Source: Pseudomonas sp. SCA2728.1_7
Lineage (GTDB): Bacteria > Pseudomonadota > Gammaproteobacteria > Pseudomonadales > Pseudomonadaceae
DNA length: 64,000 nt
Direction of reading: 5' to 3'
NCBI RefSeq assembly: GCF_018138145.1
Contig: NZ_CP073104.1
Location: 3,596,001-3,660,000, forward strand
In this document: in pieces, positions 52,054 to 64,000 of the stretch
Numbering within the stretch: the first letter of the stretch is position 1
Layout: each line of letters starts with the position of its first letter
Translations under genes and position numbers: made by a program
Notes under the pieces: generated by a model
What the model was told of the DNA's origin: nothing
Database searches by the model: none
Seen by the model: only the letters and a program-made list of their open reading frames with translations

Positions 52054-53679
52054 ATGTCCCTTCGCAATATGAATATCGCCCCACGGGCGTTTACCGGCTT
52101 CGCCCTGATCGGCGGCCTGATGCTGATTCTCGGTGTGTTCGCCCTGAACCAGATGAGCAAAATCCGCGGCGCCGCCGAAGACATTTCGTCCAGCAGCGTG
52201 CCGAGCATCAAGAACCTCGACGAGTTCACCCAGCTGACCCTGCGCCTGCGCGTGCTGTCGTACCGCTTGCTGGTCAACCGTGAACCGGACGTGCAGCAGA
52301 AAACCGTTGAGTTGCTGGACATGCGCAACCAGCAGATTCGCGCGGCTCAAACGGCCTACGAGCCACTGATCGGCAGCCCTGAGGAACGTGCAGCGTACGA
52401 CCAGTACGTGCAGTTGCTCGGCCAATACCGCCAGATCGAAGACCGCATGAAGAGCCTGTCGCGCAACAATCAAGTCGATGAGTTGCGCACCCTGCTCAAC
52501 ACCGAGTTGCTGAACAACTCCGAAGCAGTGAACAGCGTGCTCAACCGTCTGATGCAGATCAACGGCGAGCAGATCAGCGAGACCAATCAGCAAGCGGCCG
52601 ATCAGTACTCTTCGGCGTTTGATCTGGTCGTGACTCTCCTGGTAATCGCCACTGGCCTGACCTTCCTGTTCGCCTGGCTGCTGACCACCAGCATCACCAA
52701 ACCGATTTCGAAAGCACTGGAAGCGGCGGAAACCATCGCCGAAGGTAATCTGACCCAGCCGATCCATGTTGATGGCACGGACGAAGCCGGTCGCCTGCTG
52801 GCGGCAATGGCGAAGATGCAATCGAAGCTGCGTGACACCTTGCAGCGCATTTCCGGTTCGGCCACTCAGCTGGCTTCGGCCGCTGAAGAACTGAACAGTG
52901 TCACCGACGAAAGCGCGCGTGGCCTGACTCAGCAGAACAATGAAATCGAACAGGCGGCCACTGCCGTCAACGAGATGACCAGCGCTGTGGAGGAAGTCGC
53001 ACGCAACGCCGTGAGCACTTCGGAAGCCTCGAAAAACGCCACCACTTCCGCCGGCGACGGTCGTGACCTGGTGCAGGAAACCGTCAGCGCCATCGAACGC
53101 ATGAGCGCCGATGTGCAGAGCACTGCGTCGTTGATCGGTGATCTGGCCAATGAATCCCGTGATATCGGTAAAGTGCTCGACGTGATTCGTGGTCTGGCCG
53201 ACCAAACCAATCTGCTGGCACTGAACGCGGCGATTGAAGCGGCGCGTGCCGGTGAAGCGGGTCGCGGGTTTGCCGTGGTGGCAGACGAAGTACGTGCCTT
53301 GGCGCACCGCACTCAACAGTCGACCAGCGAAATCGAGCGGATGATCGGCAGCATTCAGAGCGGTACCGAACACGCCGTGGATTCGATGCGCAACAGCACC
53401 GAGCGCGCCGAGTCGACCCTGAACATCGCCCGCGGCGCCGGGATGTCGCTGGACACCATCAACACCGCCATCGTCGAGATCAACGAGCGCAACCTGGTGA
53501 TCGCCAGCGCGGCTGAAGAGCAGGCGCAGGTGGCGCGGGAAGTGGATCGCAATCTGGTGAATATTCGTGATTTGTCGGTGCAATCGGCGACCGGCGCGAA
53601 TCAGACCAGTGCGGCGAGTAATGAACTGTCGCGGTTGGCGCTGGACCTGAACAACATGGTTGGGCGGTTCAGCCTGTAA
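52054..53679 (+). CDS. Methyl-accepting chemotaxis protein with four-helix-bundle sensor
   Basis: 541 residues from [23 protein letters not shown]1 at about 13-33, periplasmic helical (4HB_MCP) domain at about 35-190, TM2 near 195-215, HAMP, and a signalling domain with tip [21 protein letters not shown]. Upstream in-frame ATGs (51964, 51985) lie in or before the FliA promoter and are rejected; ATG 52069 is a further option because no strong ribosome site precedes 52054. Ligand unknown. Expressed with the flagellar late genes by the promoter evidence. Confidence 0.9.
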   Translation: MSLRNMNIAPRAFTGFALIGGLMLILGVFALNQMSKIRGAAEDISSSSVPSIKNLDEFTQLTLRLRVLSYRLLVNREPDVQQKTVELLDMRNQQIRAAQTAYEPLIGSPEERAAYDQYVQLLGQYRQIEDRMKSLSRNNQVDELRTLLNTELLNNSEAVNSVLNRLMQINGEQISETNQQAADQYSSAFDLVVTLLVIATGLTFLFAWLLTTSITKPISKALEAAETIAEGNLTQPIHVDGTDEAGRLLAAMAKMQSKLRDTLQRISGSATQLASAAEELNSVTDESARGLTQQNNEIEQAATAVNEMTSAVEEVARNAVSTSEASKNATTSAGDGRDLVQETVSAIERMSADVQSTASLIGDLANESRDIGKVLDVIRGLADQTNLLALNAAIEAARAGEAGRGFAVVADEVRALAHRTQQSTSEIERMIGSIQSGTEHAVDSMRNSTERAESTLNIARGAGMSLDTINTAIVEINERNLVIASAAEEQAQVAREVDRNLVNIRDLSVQSATGANQTSAASNELSRLALDLNNMVGRFSL

Positions 53680-54227
53680 ATTTTTAGATCAAGATCAAAA
53701 GCCCCTCACCCCAGCCCTCTCCCAGAGGGAGAGGGGGAAAGGGAGCAGATCTTCGTGTTTTTCAAAACCTGAGTTCGACCCGGAATTTCAGGTCGGTGCA
53801 ACTTGAACAAACTCCTCGATCAGTCCCCTCTCCCTCCGGGAGAGGGGGGAAAGGGGGCAGATCTTCGTGTTTTTCAAAACCTGTGCTCGACTCGAAATTT
53901 CAGGTCGGTGCAACTTGAACAAACACCGCGATCAGTCCCCTCTCCCTCCGGGAGAGGGGGGGAAAGGGGGCAGATCTTCGTGTTTTTCAAAACCTGCGCT
54001 CGACTCGGAATTTCAGGTCGGCGTACCTCGCACAAACACCTCGATCAGTCCCCTCTCCCTCCGGGAGAGGGCTAGGGTGAGGGCTGCAATCTTCCGCCGA
54101 ACTAAAATTCCGAACACGCCAGCGTAAAAACCTTTTTGACAGCATCACATTTCAACAGGTTAGAATCGCTGGCACGCAGACTGCATGGTCAGTTTGTGCC
54201 CGTCTTTACGCTTCTGGAGTACTGCCT
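53680..54227. repeat. Tandem 112-113-bp repeat block and antiporter promoter region
   Basis: 548 bp without a gene. From 53701 to 54085 a block repeats three times: CAGATCTTCG starts at 53746, 53858 and 53971 (periods 112 and 113). Each unit ends with CAGTCCCCTCTCCCTCCGGG. The outer ends are inverted (CCCTCACCCCAGCCCTCTCC at 53703, GGAGAGGGCTAGGGTGAGGG at about 54064-54083). From 54130 on lies the promoter and leader of the antiporter gene. Confidence 0.85.
54136..54166 (+). promoter_or_regulatory. Probable sigma-70 promoter of the antiporter operon
   Basis: TTGACA (54136-54141, perfect -35) and TAGAAT (54161-54166, 5 of 6 in the -10) with a 19-bp spacer, longer than the ideal 17. Start would be near 54173, giving a leader of about 55 nt. 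Confidence 0.5.
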
Positions 54228-55970
<1,743 letters not shown>

Positions 55971-56004
55971 ACTGCGTCCACTCTCACTTGCTTGACCGGT
56001 CTCT

Positions 56005-59000
56005 ATGCCTACCCTGCGCTCCTTTTTCGTCGCGGCCCTGCTGGGCCTGAGTCTCACTGTCGGCCCGATCTACGCCGCCGAACCACCGTCCAGCGACGCC
56101 GTGCAGGCCAGCCTCGACAAACTCGCCGACAGCAAACTGCCGGATGCCGATAAGAAGACCCTGCAGACCGTCCTGCAGAACACGCTCAATCAGCTGAACA
56201 ACCAGCGTGATTACGAGCAGAAGCTGATCGATCTCAAGCAGCAGCTGGCCACTGCGCCCAAGCAGACCATTGAAAGCACCCGCGAATTGACCCGCCTCAA
56301 GGCTACGGCCGCGGTGCCGGTGGCGCAGCGCTTCCCCAAGGAGTCGATCCAGCAGTTGGAGCAGATCCTCACCGATCGCTCGACCCAGCAAAGTGATCTG
56401 CAAAAAACCCTCGCCGACGCCAACAGCCTGATCATCACCGCACAGACGCGCCCCGAGCGTGCTCAGGCAGAGATTTCCGCCAGCCAGACGCGCATTCAGC
56501 AGATCAACAACACCCTCAAGTCCGGCAAGGACGCGGGCAAAACCGTCACCGCCGAGCAGCGCGACCAGTTGAACGCCGAACTGGCGGCGCTGAATGCGCT
56601 GATTCCGCTGCGCCGTCAGGAACTGGCCGGCAACAGCCAGTTGCAGGATCTGGGCAACGCTCAGCATGACCTGCTCTCGGAGAAGTCCGATCGCCTCGAC
56701 CGCGAGATTCAGGAACTGCAAACCCTGATCAACCAGAAGCGTCTGGCGCAATCGCAGGAAACCGTTACCCAGCAGTCGATCGAAGCGCAGAAGGCCGGGA
56801 GCAGCAGTCTGCTGGCCATCGAAAGCACGGCCAACCTCAAGCTCTCCGACTATCTGCTCAAAAGCACTGACCGCCTCAACGAAGTCACCCAGCAGAATCT
56901 GCAGACCAAACAGCAACTCGACAGCCTGACCCAAAGCGATTCAGCGCTGGACGAGCAGATCAGCGTGCTCAAGGGCAGCCTGCTGCTGTCGAAGATTCTC
57001 TACAAACAGAAACAAGCCCTGCCGCGCCTCAAGGTCGACCGCGACCTGGCGGATCAGATCGCCGACATTCGCTTGTGGCAATTCGACGTCAGCCAGCAGC
57101 GTGAGCAGCTGAGTAATCCGGCCGCCTATGTCGACAACCTGCTATCCACGCAGCCGCCGGAACAGGTCACGCCGCAATTGCGCAAAAACCTGCTGGATCT
57201 GGCCAACACCCGCGCCGATCTGCTGGAACGGTTGAACCGCGAACTGAGCGCCATGCTCAACGAGTCGATCACCCTGCAACTCAACCAGAAACAACTGCTG
57301 AGCACCGCGCAAGGTCTGCGTGCGACGCTCGATGAGCAGATGTTCTGGATTCCAAGCAACAAGCCGCTGGATCTGGAATGGATGCGCGCGGTGCCGGAGC
57401 GCCTGAAGCGTCAGGTCGACACCCTGCCATGGGCGTCCAGCCTCAGCGAGCTGACCGACGGTCTGACCCAGCGCCCGTTGCTGTTCCTGCCGCTGGCACT
57501 GCTGATCGGCGCGCTGCTGTGGCGGCGCAAGAATCTGTACGCGCGGCTGAACAAGGTTCACCAGGACATCGGTCACTTCAAACGTGACAGCCAGTGGCAC
57601 ACGCCGCAGGCGATTCTGATCAATATTCTGTTGGCGATGCCGGTCGCGTTGGGCCTGGCCTTGTGTGGTCTGGCGTTGCAGATCGACGCGCGCGGGCAGA
57701 ACGCCAATATGGGCGCGGCGCTGCTGCAAATGGGTCAGGCGTGGCTGGTGTTCTATACCGCTTACCGGATTCTCGCGCCGGGTGGTGTGGCAGAACTGCA
57801 CTTCCGCTGGGAAAAGCCGCAGGTTGAATTCCTCCAGGGCTGGATCCGTCGACTGGGTCTGGTGGTCATGGCGCTGGTGACCATTGTCGCCGTGGCCGAA
57901 CTGCAACCAGCCGCACTCGCCGACGATGTGCTCGGCATGCCGGTGGTGCTGACCTGCTACGCCTTGATGGCGTGGCTGCTCAGCCGCCTGCTGATCAGCA
58001 GCCCGGCCCACGAGAATACTTCGCTGTTCCGTAAAGCGGTCGGCGTGATGTTCACCTTGCTGCCGATCGCCCTGTTTGTGGCAGTGTGCTTCGGCTACTA
58101 CTACACCGCGCTGAAACTCAGCGACCGACTGATCAACACCCTGTACCTGCTGATGTTCTGGCTGGTGATCGAAGCCACCTTCGTCCGCGGTCTGAGCGTT
58201 GCCGCACGACGTCTGGCCTACCAGCGTGCCCTGGCCAAACGTCAGGCCGCGAAAGAAGCCGGCGACGGCGAAGCGGTGATCGAAGAGCCGACGCTGGACA
58301 TTGAAAAGGTCAACGAGCAGTCCCTGCGCCTGATCCGTCTGGCCCTGCTCGGCGGTTTCATTGCCGCGCTGTACTGGGTCTGGTCGGACCTGATTTCGGT
58401 GTTCTCGTACCTCGACAACATCACCCTCTACGAATACACCAGCGGCACCGGCGCCAACATGAGCATGGTGCCGATCAGCATCGGCGACATGCTTGGCGCG
58501 CTGATCATCATCGGCATTACCTTCGCCCTCGCGCGCAACTTGCCCGGCCTGCTGGAAGTGTTTGTGCTGTCCAAGCTCAATCTGGCCCAGGGTAGCGCTT
58601 ATGCGACCACCACGTTGCTGTCCTACGTGATCGCCGGCGTCGGTTTCGTCTCGACCCTGTCGACCCTCGGCGTCAGCTGGGACAAGTTGCAATGGCTGGT
58701 GGCGGCGCTGTCGGTCGGCCTCGGTTTCGGCATGCAGGAGATCTTTGCGAACTTCATCTCCGGCATCATGATCCTCTTCGAACGCCCGGTACGGATCGGT
58801 GACACCATCACCATCGGCAACCTGTCGGGCACGGTGAGCAAGATCCGCATCCGCGCCACGACCATCACCGACTTCGACCGCAAGGACATCATTGTCCCGA
58901 ACAAGACGTTCATCACCGGGCAACTGATCAACTGGTCGCTGACCGACACCATCACCCGCGTGACGCTGAAACTCGGCGTTGATTACGGCTCGGATCTGGA

Positions 59001-59358
59001 TCTGGTCAAGGAACTGCTGCTCAAGGCTGCCCGCGAGAACCCACGCGTGCTCAAGGAGCCTGAGCCACATGTGTATTTCCTCAACTTCGGCGAAAGCACC
59101 CTCGACCACGAGTTGCGCATGCACGTGCGCGACCTCGGTGACCGCAACCCGGTGCTGGATGAGGTCAACCGCTTTATCAACCGCGAGTTCAAGAAGCAGC
59201 ACATCAACATCTCGTTCCGCCAGATGGAGGTTTACCTGAAGAACCTTCACGGTCAGGAATACAAAATGGTGCCGATCGAGCCGGAAACCAAAACCATCGT
59301 GCCGATCGCCGACGATCAGAAACCGCTGCAAGAGCCGCCGCCGGCCAAACTCGACTAA
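56005..59358 (+). CDS. mscK: Large mechanosensitive channel, MscK (KefA) type
   Basis: 1117 residues, the same size as E. coli MscK (1120). Signal peptide MPTLRSFFVAALLGLSLTVGPIYA, then a periplasmic coiled-coil domain (about 25-470), about eleven transmembrane segments from 490 on, and the MscS pore core (about 890-975) with the glycine/alanine-rich TM3 (WLVAALSVGLGFGMQEIFANF) and beta domain (ILFERPVRIGDTITIGNLSGTV). It opens on osmotic downshock and in E. coli is K+-modulated. Counterpart of PA5022. Follows the antiporter gene closely. Confidence 0.92.
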   Translation: MPTLRSFFVAALLGLSLTVGPIYAAEPPSSDAVQASLDKLADSKLPDADKKTLQTVLQNTLNQLNNQRDYEQKLIDLKQQLATAPKQTIESTRELTRLKATAAVPVAQRFPKESIQQLEQILTDRSTQQSDLQKTLADANSLIITAQTRPERAQAEISASQTRIQQINNTLKSGKDAGKTVTAEQRDQLNAELAALNALIPLRRQELAGNSQLQDLGNAQHDLLSEKSDRLDREIQELQTLINQKRLAQSQETVTQQSIEAQKAGSSSLLAIESTANLKLSDYLLKSTDRLNEVTQQNLQTKQQLDSLTQSDSALDEQISVLKGSLLLSKILYKQKQALPRLKVDRDLADQIADIRLWQFDVSQQREQLSNPAAYVDNLLSTQPPEQVTPQLRKNLLDLANTRADLLERLNRELSAMLNESITLQLNQKQLLSTAQGLRATLDEQMFWIPSNKPLDLEWMRAVPERLKRQVDTLPWASSLSELTDGLTQRPLLFLPLALLIGALLWRRKNLYARLNKVHQDIGHFKRDSQWHTPQAILINILLAMPVALGLALCGLALQIDARGQNANMGAALLQMGQAWLVFYTAYRILAPGGVAELHFRWEKPQVEFLQGWIRRLGLVVMALVTIVAVAELQPAALADDVLGMPVVLTCYALMAWLLSRLLISSPAHENTSLFRKAVGVMFTLLPIALFVAVCFGYYYTALKLSDRLINTLYLLMFWLVIEATFVRGLSVAARRLAYQRALAKRQAAKEAGDGEAVIEEPTLDIEKVNEQSLRLIRLALLGGFIAALYWVWSDLISVFSYLDNITLYEYTSGTGANMSMVPISIGDMLGALIIIGITFALARNLPGLLEVFVLSKLNLAQGSAYATTTLLSYVIAGVGFVSTLSTLGVSWDKLQWLVAALSVGLGFGMQEIFANFISGIMILFERPVRIGDTITIGNLSGTVSKIRIRATTITDFDRKDIIVPNKTFITGQLINWSLTDTITRVTLKLGVDYGSDLDLVKELLLKAARENPRVLKEPEPHVYFLNFGESTLDHELRMHVRDLGDRNPVLDEVNRFINREFKKQHINISFRQMEVYLKNLHGQEYKMVPIEPETKTIVPIADDQKPLQEPPPAKLD

Positions 59359-60870
<1,512 letters not shown>

Positions 60871-60950
60871 GTGCCAATGCCTCATCTTGATAACCAGTTC
60901 GTACGGCTCCAGATAAGTCGTACGAAACGCTGAACGCCAACGAGCCGAAT

Positions 60951-61385
60951 ATGACCGACCCACTCCTCATCCCCTGCCCCTCCTGCAACGGCCTCAACCG
61001 CATCCCTGCCGAGCGCCTTGCGGATCAGCCCAAGTGCGGACGCTGCAAATCCGCCGTGCTGCTGAGCAAACCGTTCGAACTCAAGCAAGGCGATTACGCC
61101 AGCCAGATCAAGGGTGATCTGCCGTTGCTGGTGGATGTCTGGGCGGAGTGGTGCGGGCCGTGCAAGTCGTTTGCGCCGGTGTTCGAGCAGGCGGCGGCGC
61201 AGCTGGCCGGCAAGTGCCGCTTGGCCAAGCTTGATAGCGAGGCCAATCAGCAGTTGTCGGCGCAGCTGGGGATTCGCTCGATTCCGAGTTTGATTCTGTT
61301 CAAGAACGGCAAGGAAGTGGCGCGACAGAGTGGTGCGTTTCCGTTGCCGCAGTTGATGGCGTGGTTGCGCAGTCAGGGTATCTGA
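60951..61385 (+). CDS. trxC: Thioredoxin 2 (TrxC)
   Basis: 144 residues. N-terminal zinc finger with CPSC (9-12) and CGRC (29-32), then a thioredoxin fold with active site EWCGPCK (about 66-72) and the cis-Pro loop SIPSLILFK. The zinc finger distinguishes TrxC from TrxA. Reduces protein disulfides, partly under oxidative stress. Its nearness to selO fits a redox-response pairing; an 80-bp gap separates them. Confidence 0.95.
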   Translation: MTDPLLIPCPSCNGLNRIPAERLADQPKCGRCKSAVLLSKPFELKQGDYASQIKGDLPLLVDVWAEWCGPCKSFAPVFEQAAAQLAGKCRLAKLDSEANQQLSAQLGIRSIPSLILFKNGKEVARQSGAFPLPQLMAWLRSQGI

Positions 61386-61402
61386 CCCAACACAAATCCA
61401 AT

Positions 61403-61491
61403 TGTAGGAGTGAGCCTGCTCGCGATAGCTTCCTTTCAGTCACTCAAGTGGTGGCTGACAGGGCGCTATCGCGAGCAGGCTCACTCCTACA
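61403..61491. repeat. REP pair (BIME) after trxC
   Basis: TGTAGGAGTGAGCCTGCTCG and its complement flank the centre; it lies between the convergent trxC and ParA-like genes. Same family as at 40858 and 46989. Confidence 0.85.
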
Positions 61492-61514
61492 GGGGGTCTG
61501 CGTAGCTCGGGAGA

Positions 61515-62285
61515 TCAGTGATCTTCGAGCAAGTTATGCAGTTCGACGAACTGCTGGGTCAGCTTGTGTCGCGGGTCGAGGTGGATCAGCGGCATGCTGG
61601 CCTGATGCGATTCGCGCATGCGCACCGAACTGCTCAGATACACCGGCAATACCGGCAAACCTTCAGCAATCAACTCATCGAGCATCTGCTGAGGCAGGCT
61701 TGCCCGGGCCTGAAACTGATTGACCACAATGCCTTCTACTTCCAGACCTTCGTTGTGGTCGTCCTTCAGCTCTTCGATTTCGGCGATCAGGCCGTACAGA
61801 GCCTGACGCGAGAAGCTGTCGCAATCAAAAGGAATCAGCACACGATCAGCGGCAATCAGCGCCGATACCGCATAGAAATTCAACGCTGGCGGCGTATCGA
61901 GGTAGATCCGGTCGTAATCCTCGGACAGCTCATCGAGCAACTTTCGCAGCTTGTTGATCTTGTGCTTGGCCTCGAGCTTGGGCTGCAAGTCGGCCAGCTC
62001 GGCGGTGGCGGTAATGATGTGCAGGTTGTCGAACGGGGTTTCGTAGATATCGGCCTGATTCTTCTTCGAGAACGGCCCCGAGGACAGCGTCTGCTTGAAG
62101 AAGTCGGCAATGCCCATCGGGATGTCGTTGCCGGTGAGCCCGGTCAGATACTGAGTGGAGTTGGCCTGGGCATCAAGGTCCACCAACAACGTGCGATAAC
62201 CCTCGCTGGCGCTGACCGCCGCCAGATTGCAGGCAATGCTCGACTTGCCTACGCCACCTTTCTGATTGAACACCACGCGCCGCAT
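61515..62285 (-). CDS. ParA/MinD-family ATPase (PA5028 type)
   Basis: 256 residues from [23 protein letters not shown] 62285 with GGAGG upstream. The longer frame to 62579 is not family-like. Deviant Walker A KGGVGKSS (8-15), [18 protein letters not shown] (A' motif) and IYLDTPPAL (B motif) are intact. No parB or parS partner adjoins, so this is not a chromosome-partition pair. Such orphan ParA proteins position other cargo such as polar machines or chemosensory arrays; the cargo is unknown here. Counterpart of PA5028. Confidence 0.88.
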   Translation of the reverse strand: MRRVVFNQKGGVGKSSIACNLAAVSASEGYRTLLVDLDAQANSTQYLTGLTGNDIPMGIADFFKQTLSSGPFSKKNQADIYETPFDNLHIITATAELADLQPKLEAKHKINKLRKLLDELSEDYDRIYLDTPPALNFYAVSALIAADRVLIPFDCDSFSRQALYGLIAEIEELKDDHNEGLEVEGIVVNQFQARASLPQQMLDELIAEGLPVLPVYLSSSVRMRESHQASMPLIHLDPRHKLTQQFVELHNLLEDH

Positions 62286-62641
62286 GACCAAACCTCCGTG
62301 TATCAAAGAATGACCGAGTGTAGATGTGCGCGACCTTGCTTCGCTACCTTCATGGACACGGACTACAAAGTCAGGTGCAAATATCCACGGACAGATAGCG
62401 CAATAACCGCCATTGATCGGCGAGAAGCCCGACAGACAAGCCGCTGACAATCTGGATAATGGCCAAGTGACAGTTTTCTTGCGAACCACTCGGTACATTT
62501 CATTGCACAAAATGTAACCAGCATTTGCTACACACTCGTCGCACCGGGATAATGCGCGCCACCCGGCGCCAAGCGCCACGTCAGGCCTGCTGCAGCTTTG
62601 GCATCCAAACGCGTCAACACAAGCCCGCAGGGGCGGGATGA
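62286..62641. other. Divergent spacer between the ParA-like gene and the polyene-type operon
   Basis: 356 bp with no supported ORF. It holds the sigma-70 promoter at 62525-62553 and the GGGGCGGG ribosome site of the next gene. Confidence 0.6.
62525..62553 (+). promoter_or_regulatory. Sigma-70 promoter of the aryl polyene-type operon
   Basis: TTGCTA (62525-62530), a 17-bp spacer and GATAAT (62548-62553): 4 of 6 and 5 of 6 matches with ideal spacing. Start near 62560 gives a leader of about 80 nt before ATG 62642. Confidence 0.6.
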
Positions 62642-63367
62642 ATGTCCGTGATCAACTTCAACATCGCCCAATGGCGCGCGTGGGCCCCTGGCCTCGACAG
62701 CGTGGACGCCTGGCAGGCCTGGAGCCGACAACCGGTCGTGCTCCAGAGCAGTGATGCCGCGCCCGATGTGTCGTTTTTGCCGGCCATGCAACGCCGCCGC
62801 CTCAGCCGACTGGCACGCATGGCGTTCAGCGTCGGCTGGCCACTCGCCGACGGACGGGAGAATCTGCCGCTAGTGTTTGTTTCACGTCACGGCGAAACCC
62901 CGCGCACTTACGAGATCCTCAGCGATCTGGCGACCGAGCAGCCGCTGTCACCGACGCAGTTCAGTCTGTCGGTGCACAACGCGATCATTGGCCTGTGGTC
63001 GATCATGCGTGGCGAAACCAGTGAAATGAGCGCGCTTGCCGCTGCCGGCGACGGCCTCGAACACGGCATGCTCGAAGCCGCCGCCCTGCTCGATGAAGGC
63101 GCACCGGCGGTGCTGCTGATCATTACCGAAGAACAACCACCCGAAGCGTACTCAGCGTGGATTGACGATGTGCCGTTTCCCTACGCGCTCGGTCTCTTGC
63201 TGACCCCCGGTACCGACTGGCGGCTGACCCTGAACAGCACCACAGAAACACGGTCAAAAGCGCACTGGCCCCACGCGCTGAATCTGTTGCAAACCCTGCT
63301 CGGCCAGCAAACCCATTGCCAACATGCCTGGAAAAATCGTGTATGGACCTGGCAACGCAACCCGTGA
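62642..63367 (+). CDS. Beta-ketoacyl synthase-like chain-length factor (N-terminal KS domain, aryl polyene type)
   Basis: 241 residues. [40 protein letters not shown] and [43 protein letters not shown] are characteristic of the ketoacyl-synthase N-terminal-like proteins (PF13723 type) that open aryl polyene clusters. The active-site Cys of a true KS is absent. It presumably pairs with other KS subunits outside the window to set chain length. First gene after a sigma-70 promoter; overlaps or abuts the acyltransferase gene. Confidence 0.85.
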   Translation: MSVINFNIAQWRAWAPGLDSVDAWQAWSRQPVVLQSSDAAPDVSFLPAMQRRRLSRLARMAFSVGWPLADGRENLPLVFVSRHGETPRTYEILSDLATEQPLSPTQFSLSVHNAIIGLWSIMRGETSEMSALAAAGDGLEHGMLEAAALLDEGAPAVLLIITEEQPPEAYSAWIDDVPFPYALGLLLTPGTDWRLTLNSTTETRSKAHWPHALNLLQTLLGQQTHCQHAWKNRVWTWQRNP

Positions 63368-64000
63368 CCGAGAAAAACCGCGACGCCTATTACTGGCGCC
63401 TGCTGGCCACTGCCGCAAGTTTCGCCCTGTTCGGGCTGGGCGGGCTGTGCCTGCGTGTGTTGGTGTTTCCGCTGCTGGGCTGCCTGCCGGGTGACGCCCT
63501 TGCGCACCGTCGACGCGCGCGACAGACCGTCAGCCGGTTGTTCTGGTTTTTCGTGCGTTTCATGGCCCGCGCGGGCGTGCTGACCTACGACATTCAAGGC
63601 GCCGAACGTCTCGGTCGTTCCGGGCAGATGATCATCGCCAACCACCCGTCACTGATCGACGTGGTGTTCCTGATCGGACTGGTGCGCCAGGCCAATTGCG
63701 TGGTGAAGAAAAGCCTGTGGGAAAACCCCTTCACCCGTGGCCCGTTGCGCAGCACCGAATACATCAGCAACGACGGCAGCATGGACATGCTCGATGCCGC
63801 CGCGCAGTCCCTGCAAAACGGCCAGACACTGATCATTTTCCCCGAAGGTACGCGCACCCAGCCGGGCCAGGCGCCAGCCTTTCATCGGGGTGCTGCGTCG
63901 ATTGCCCTGCGCGGTGCGAAAATTCTCACGCCGGTGATTATCAAGGTCAGCCCGACCACGCTGACCAAAGCCGAACCCTGGTATCGGATTCCCAGCCGCC
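63343..64000 (+). CDS. 1-acyl-glycerol-3-phosphate-type acyltransferase, partial (runs off window)
   Basis: Open to the right edge, 219 residues seen. ATG at 63343 overlaps the upstream gene by 25 bp; a GTG at 63364 (GTGA overlap with its stop) is an equally good start. A hydrophobic segment (about 20-45) is followed by the PlsC motifs NHPSLIDVVF (HxxxxD) and FPEGTRTQPG. In aryl polyene clusters this enzyme is thought to attach the polyene or a fatty acid to a lipid anchor in the membrane. It is the second gene of the operon. Confidence 0.85.
   Translation, partial: MDLATQPVTEKNRDAYYWRLLATAASFALFGLGGLCLRVLVFPLLGCLPGDALAHRRRARQTVSRLFWFFVRFMARAGVLTYDIQGAERLGRSGQMIIANHPSLIDVVFLIGLVRQANCVVKKSLWENPFTRGPLRSTEYISNDGSMDMLDAAAQSLQNGQTLIIFPEGTRTQPGQAPAFHRGAASIALRGAKILTPVIIKVSPTTLTKAEPWYRIPSR

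Noticed and set aside
53701..54085. Possible CRISPR array
   Set aside because: Units are 112-113 bp and repeat in full; there are no short direct repeats with unique spacers, and no cas genes are nearby.
61515..62285. ParA-like gene as part of a ParAB partition system
   Set aside because: No parB gene or parS site lies beside it, and the right-hand neighbour is a polyene biosynthesis gene.

Overview
The window reads as chromosome of a fluorescent Pseudomonas, most likely the P. fluorescens/P. protegens/P. putida side of the genus. GC is high, nearly every base is coding, and long false ORFs lie antisense to real genes. Gene order follows P. aeruginosa PAO1 from about hldE/msbA (PA4996-PA4997) to the ParA-like ATPase (PA5028), with insertions. 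REP elements of the type common in P. fluorescens-group genomes sit between many genes. No tRNA, rRNA, CRISPR array, IS transposase or prophage was seen.

Layout. (1) 1-1179: end of an aldo/keto reductase and a conserved protein with a Nudix-like motif. (2) 1184-21997: a lipopolysaccharide core locus, mostly on the minus strand. It has three glycosyltransferase-like genes (one with sialyltransferase-type motifs), hldE, dnpA, mig-14 and msbA; a plus-strand small kinase; a polytopic GT-C-like protein, a GT2 enzyme and a carbamoyltransferase; a lipoprotein; and the tightly overlapping block waaF-waaC-waaG-waaP-wapP-wapQ plus a two-domain kinase. Together these make ADP-heptose, attach heptose and glucose to Kdo-lipid A, phosphorylate and carbamoylate the heptoses, and flip the product (MsbA). 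(3) 22442-30387: glnE (minus), then aceE-aceF (plus) preceded by two GntR/FadR-type operators. ilvE, which lies between waaF and glnE in PAO1, is missing here; a three-copy REP array takes its place. (4) 30663-36853: PhoD-like phosphatase, dipA (c-di-GMP phosphodiesterase), msrA, rlmJ.

(5) 36854-40693: an accessory patch with a repeat island, a DUF6124 gene with a structured leader, and an orphan type VI secretion pair (vgrG and a DUF4123 adaptor) with no recognisable effector. (6) 41044-46939: divergent putP and putA, with six GTTGCA-type PutA operators between them. (7) 47184-61385: acyl-CoA dehydrogenase, two chemoreceptors (one with a clear sigma-28 promoter), a ZapA-like/ZapB-like pair, K+(Na+)/H+ antiporter, MscK-type channel, SelO and thioredoxin 2. 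(8) 61515-64000: ParA-like ATPase, then the first two genes of what looks like an aryl polyene type operon that continues past the window.

Most of the window is well-known housekeeping and envelope biology, and I did not find a convincing wholly new system. The points most worth a second look are the paired FadR-type operators before aceE, the sialyltransferase-motif protein in the core locus, the effector-less vgrG/DUF4123 unit, the mosaic 100-113 bp repeats with inverted ends at three loci, and the second ZapA-type pair.
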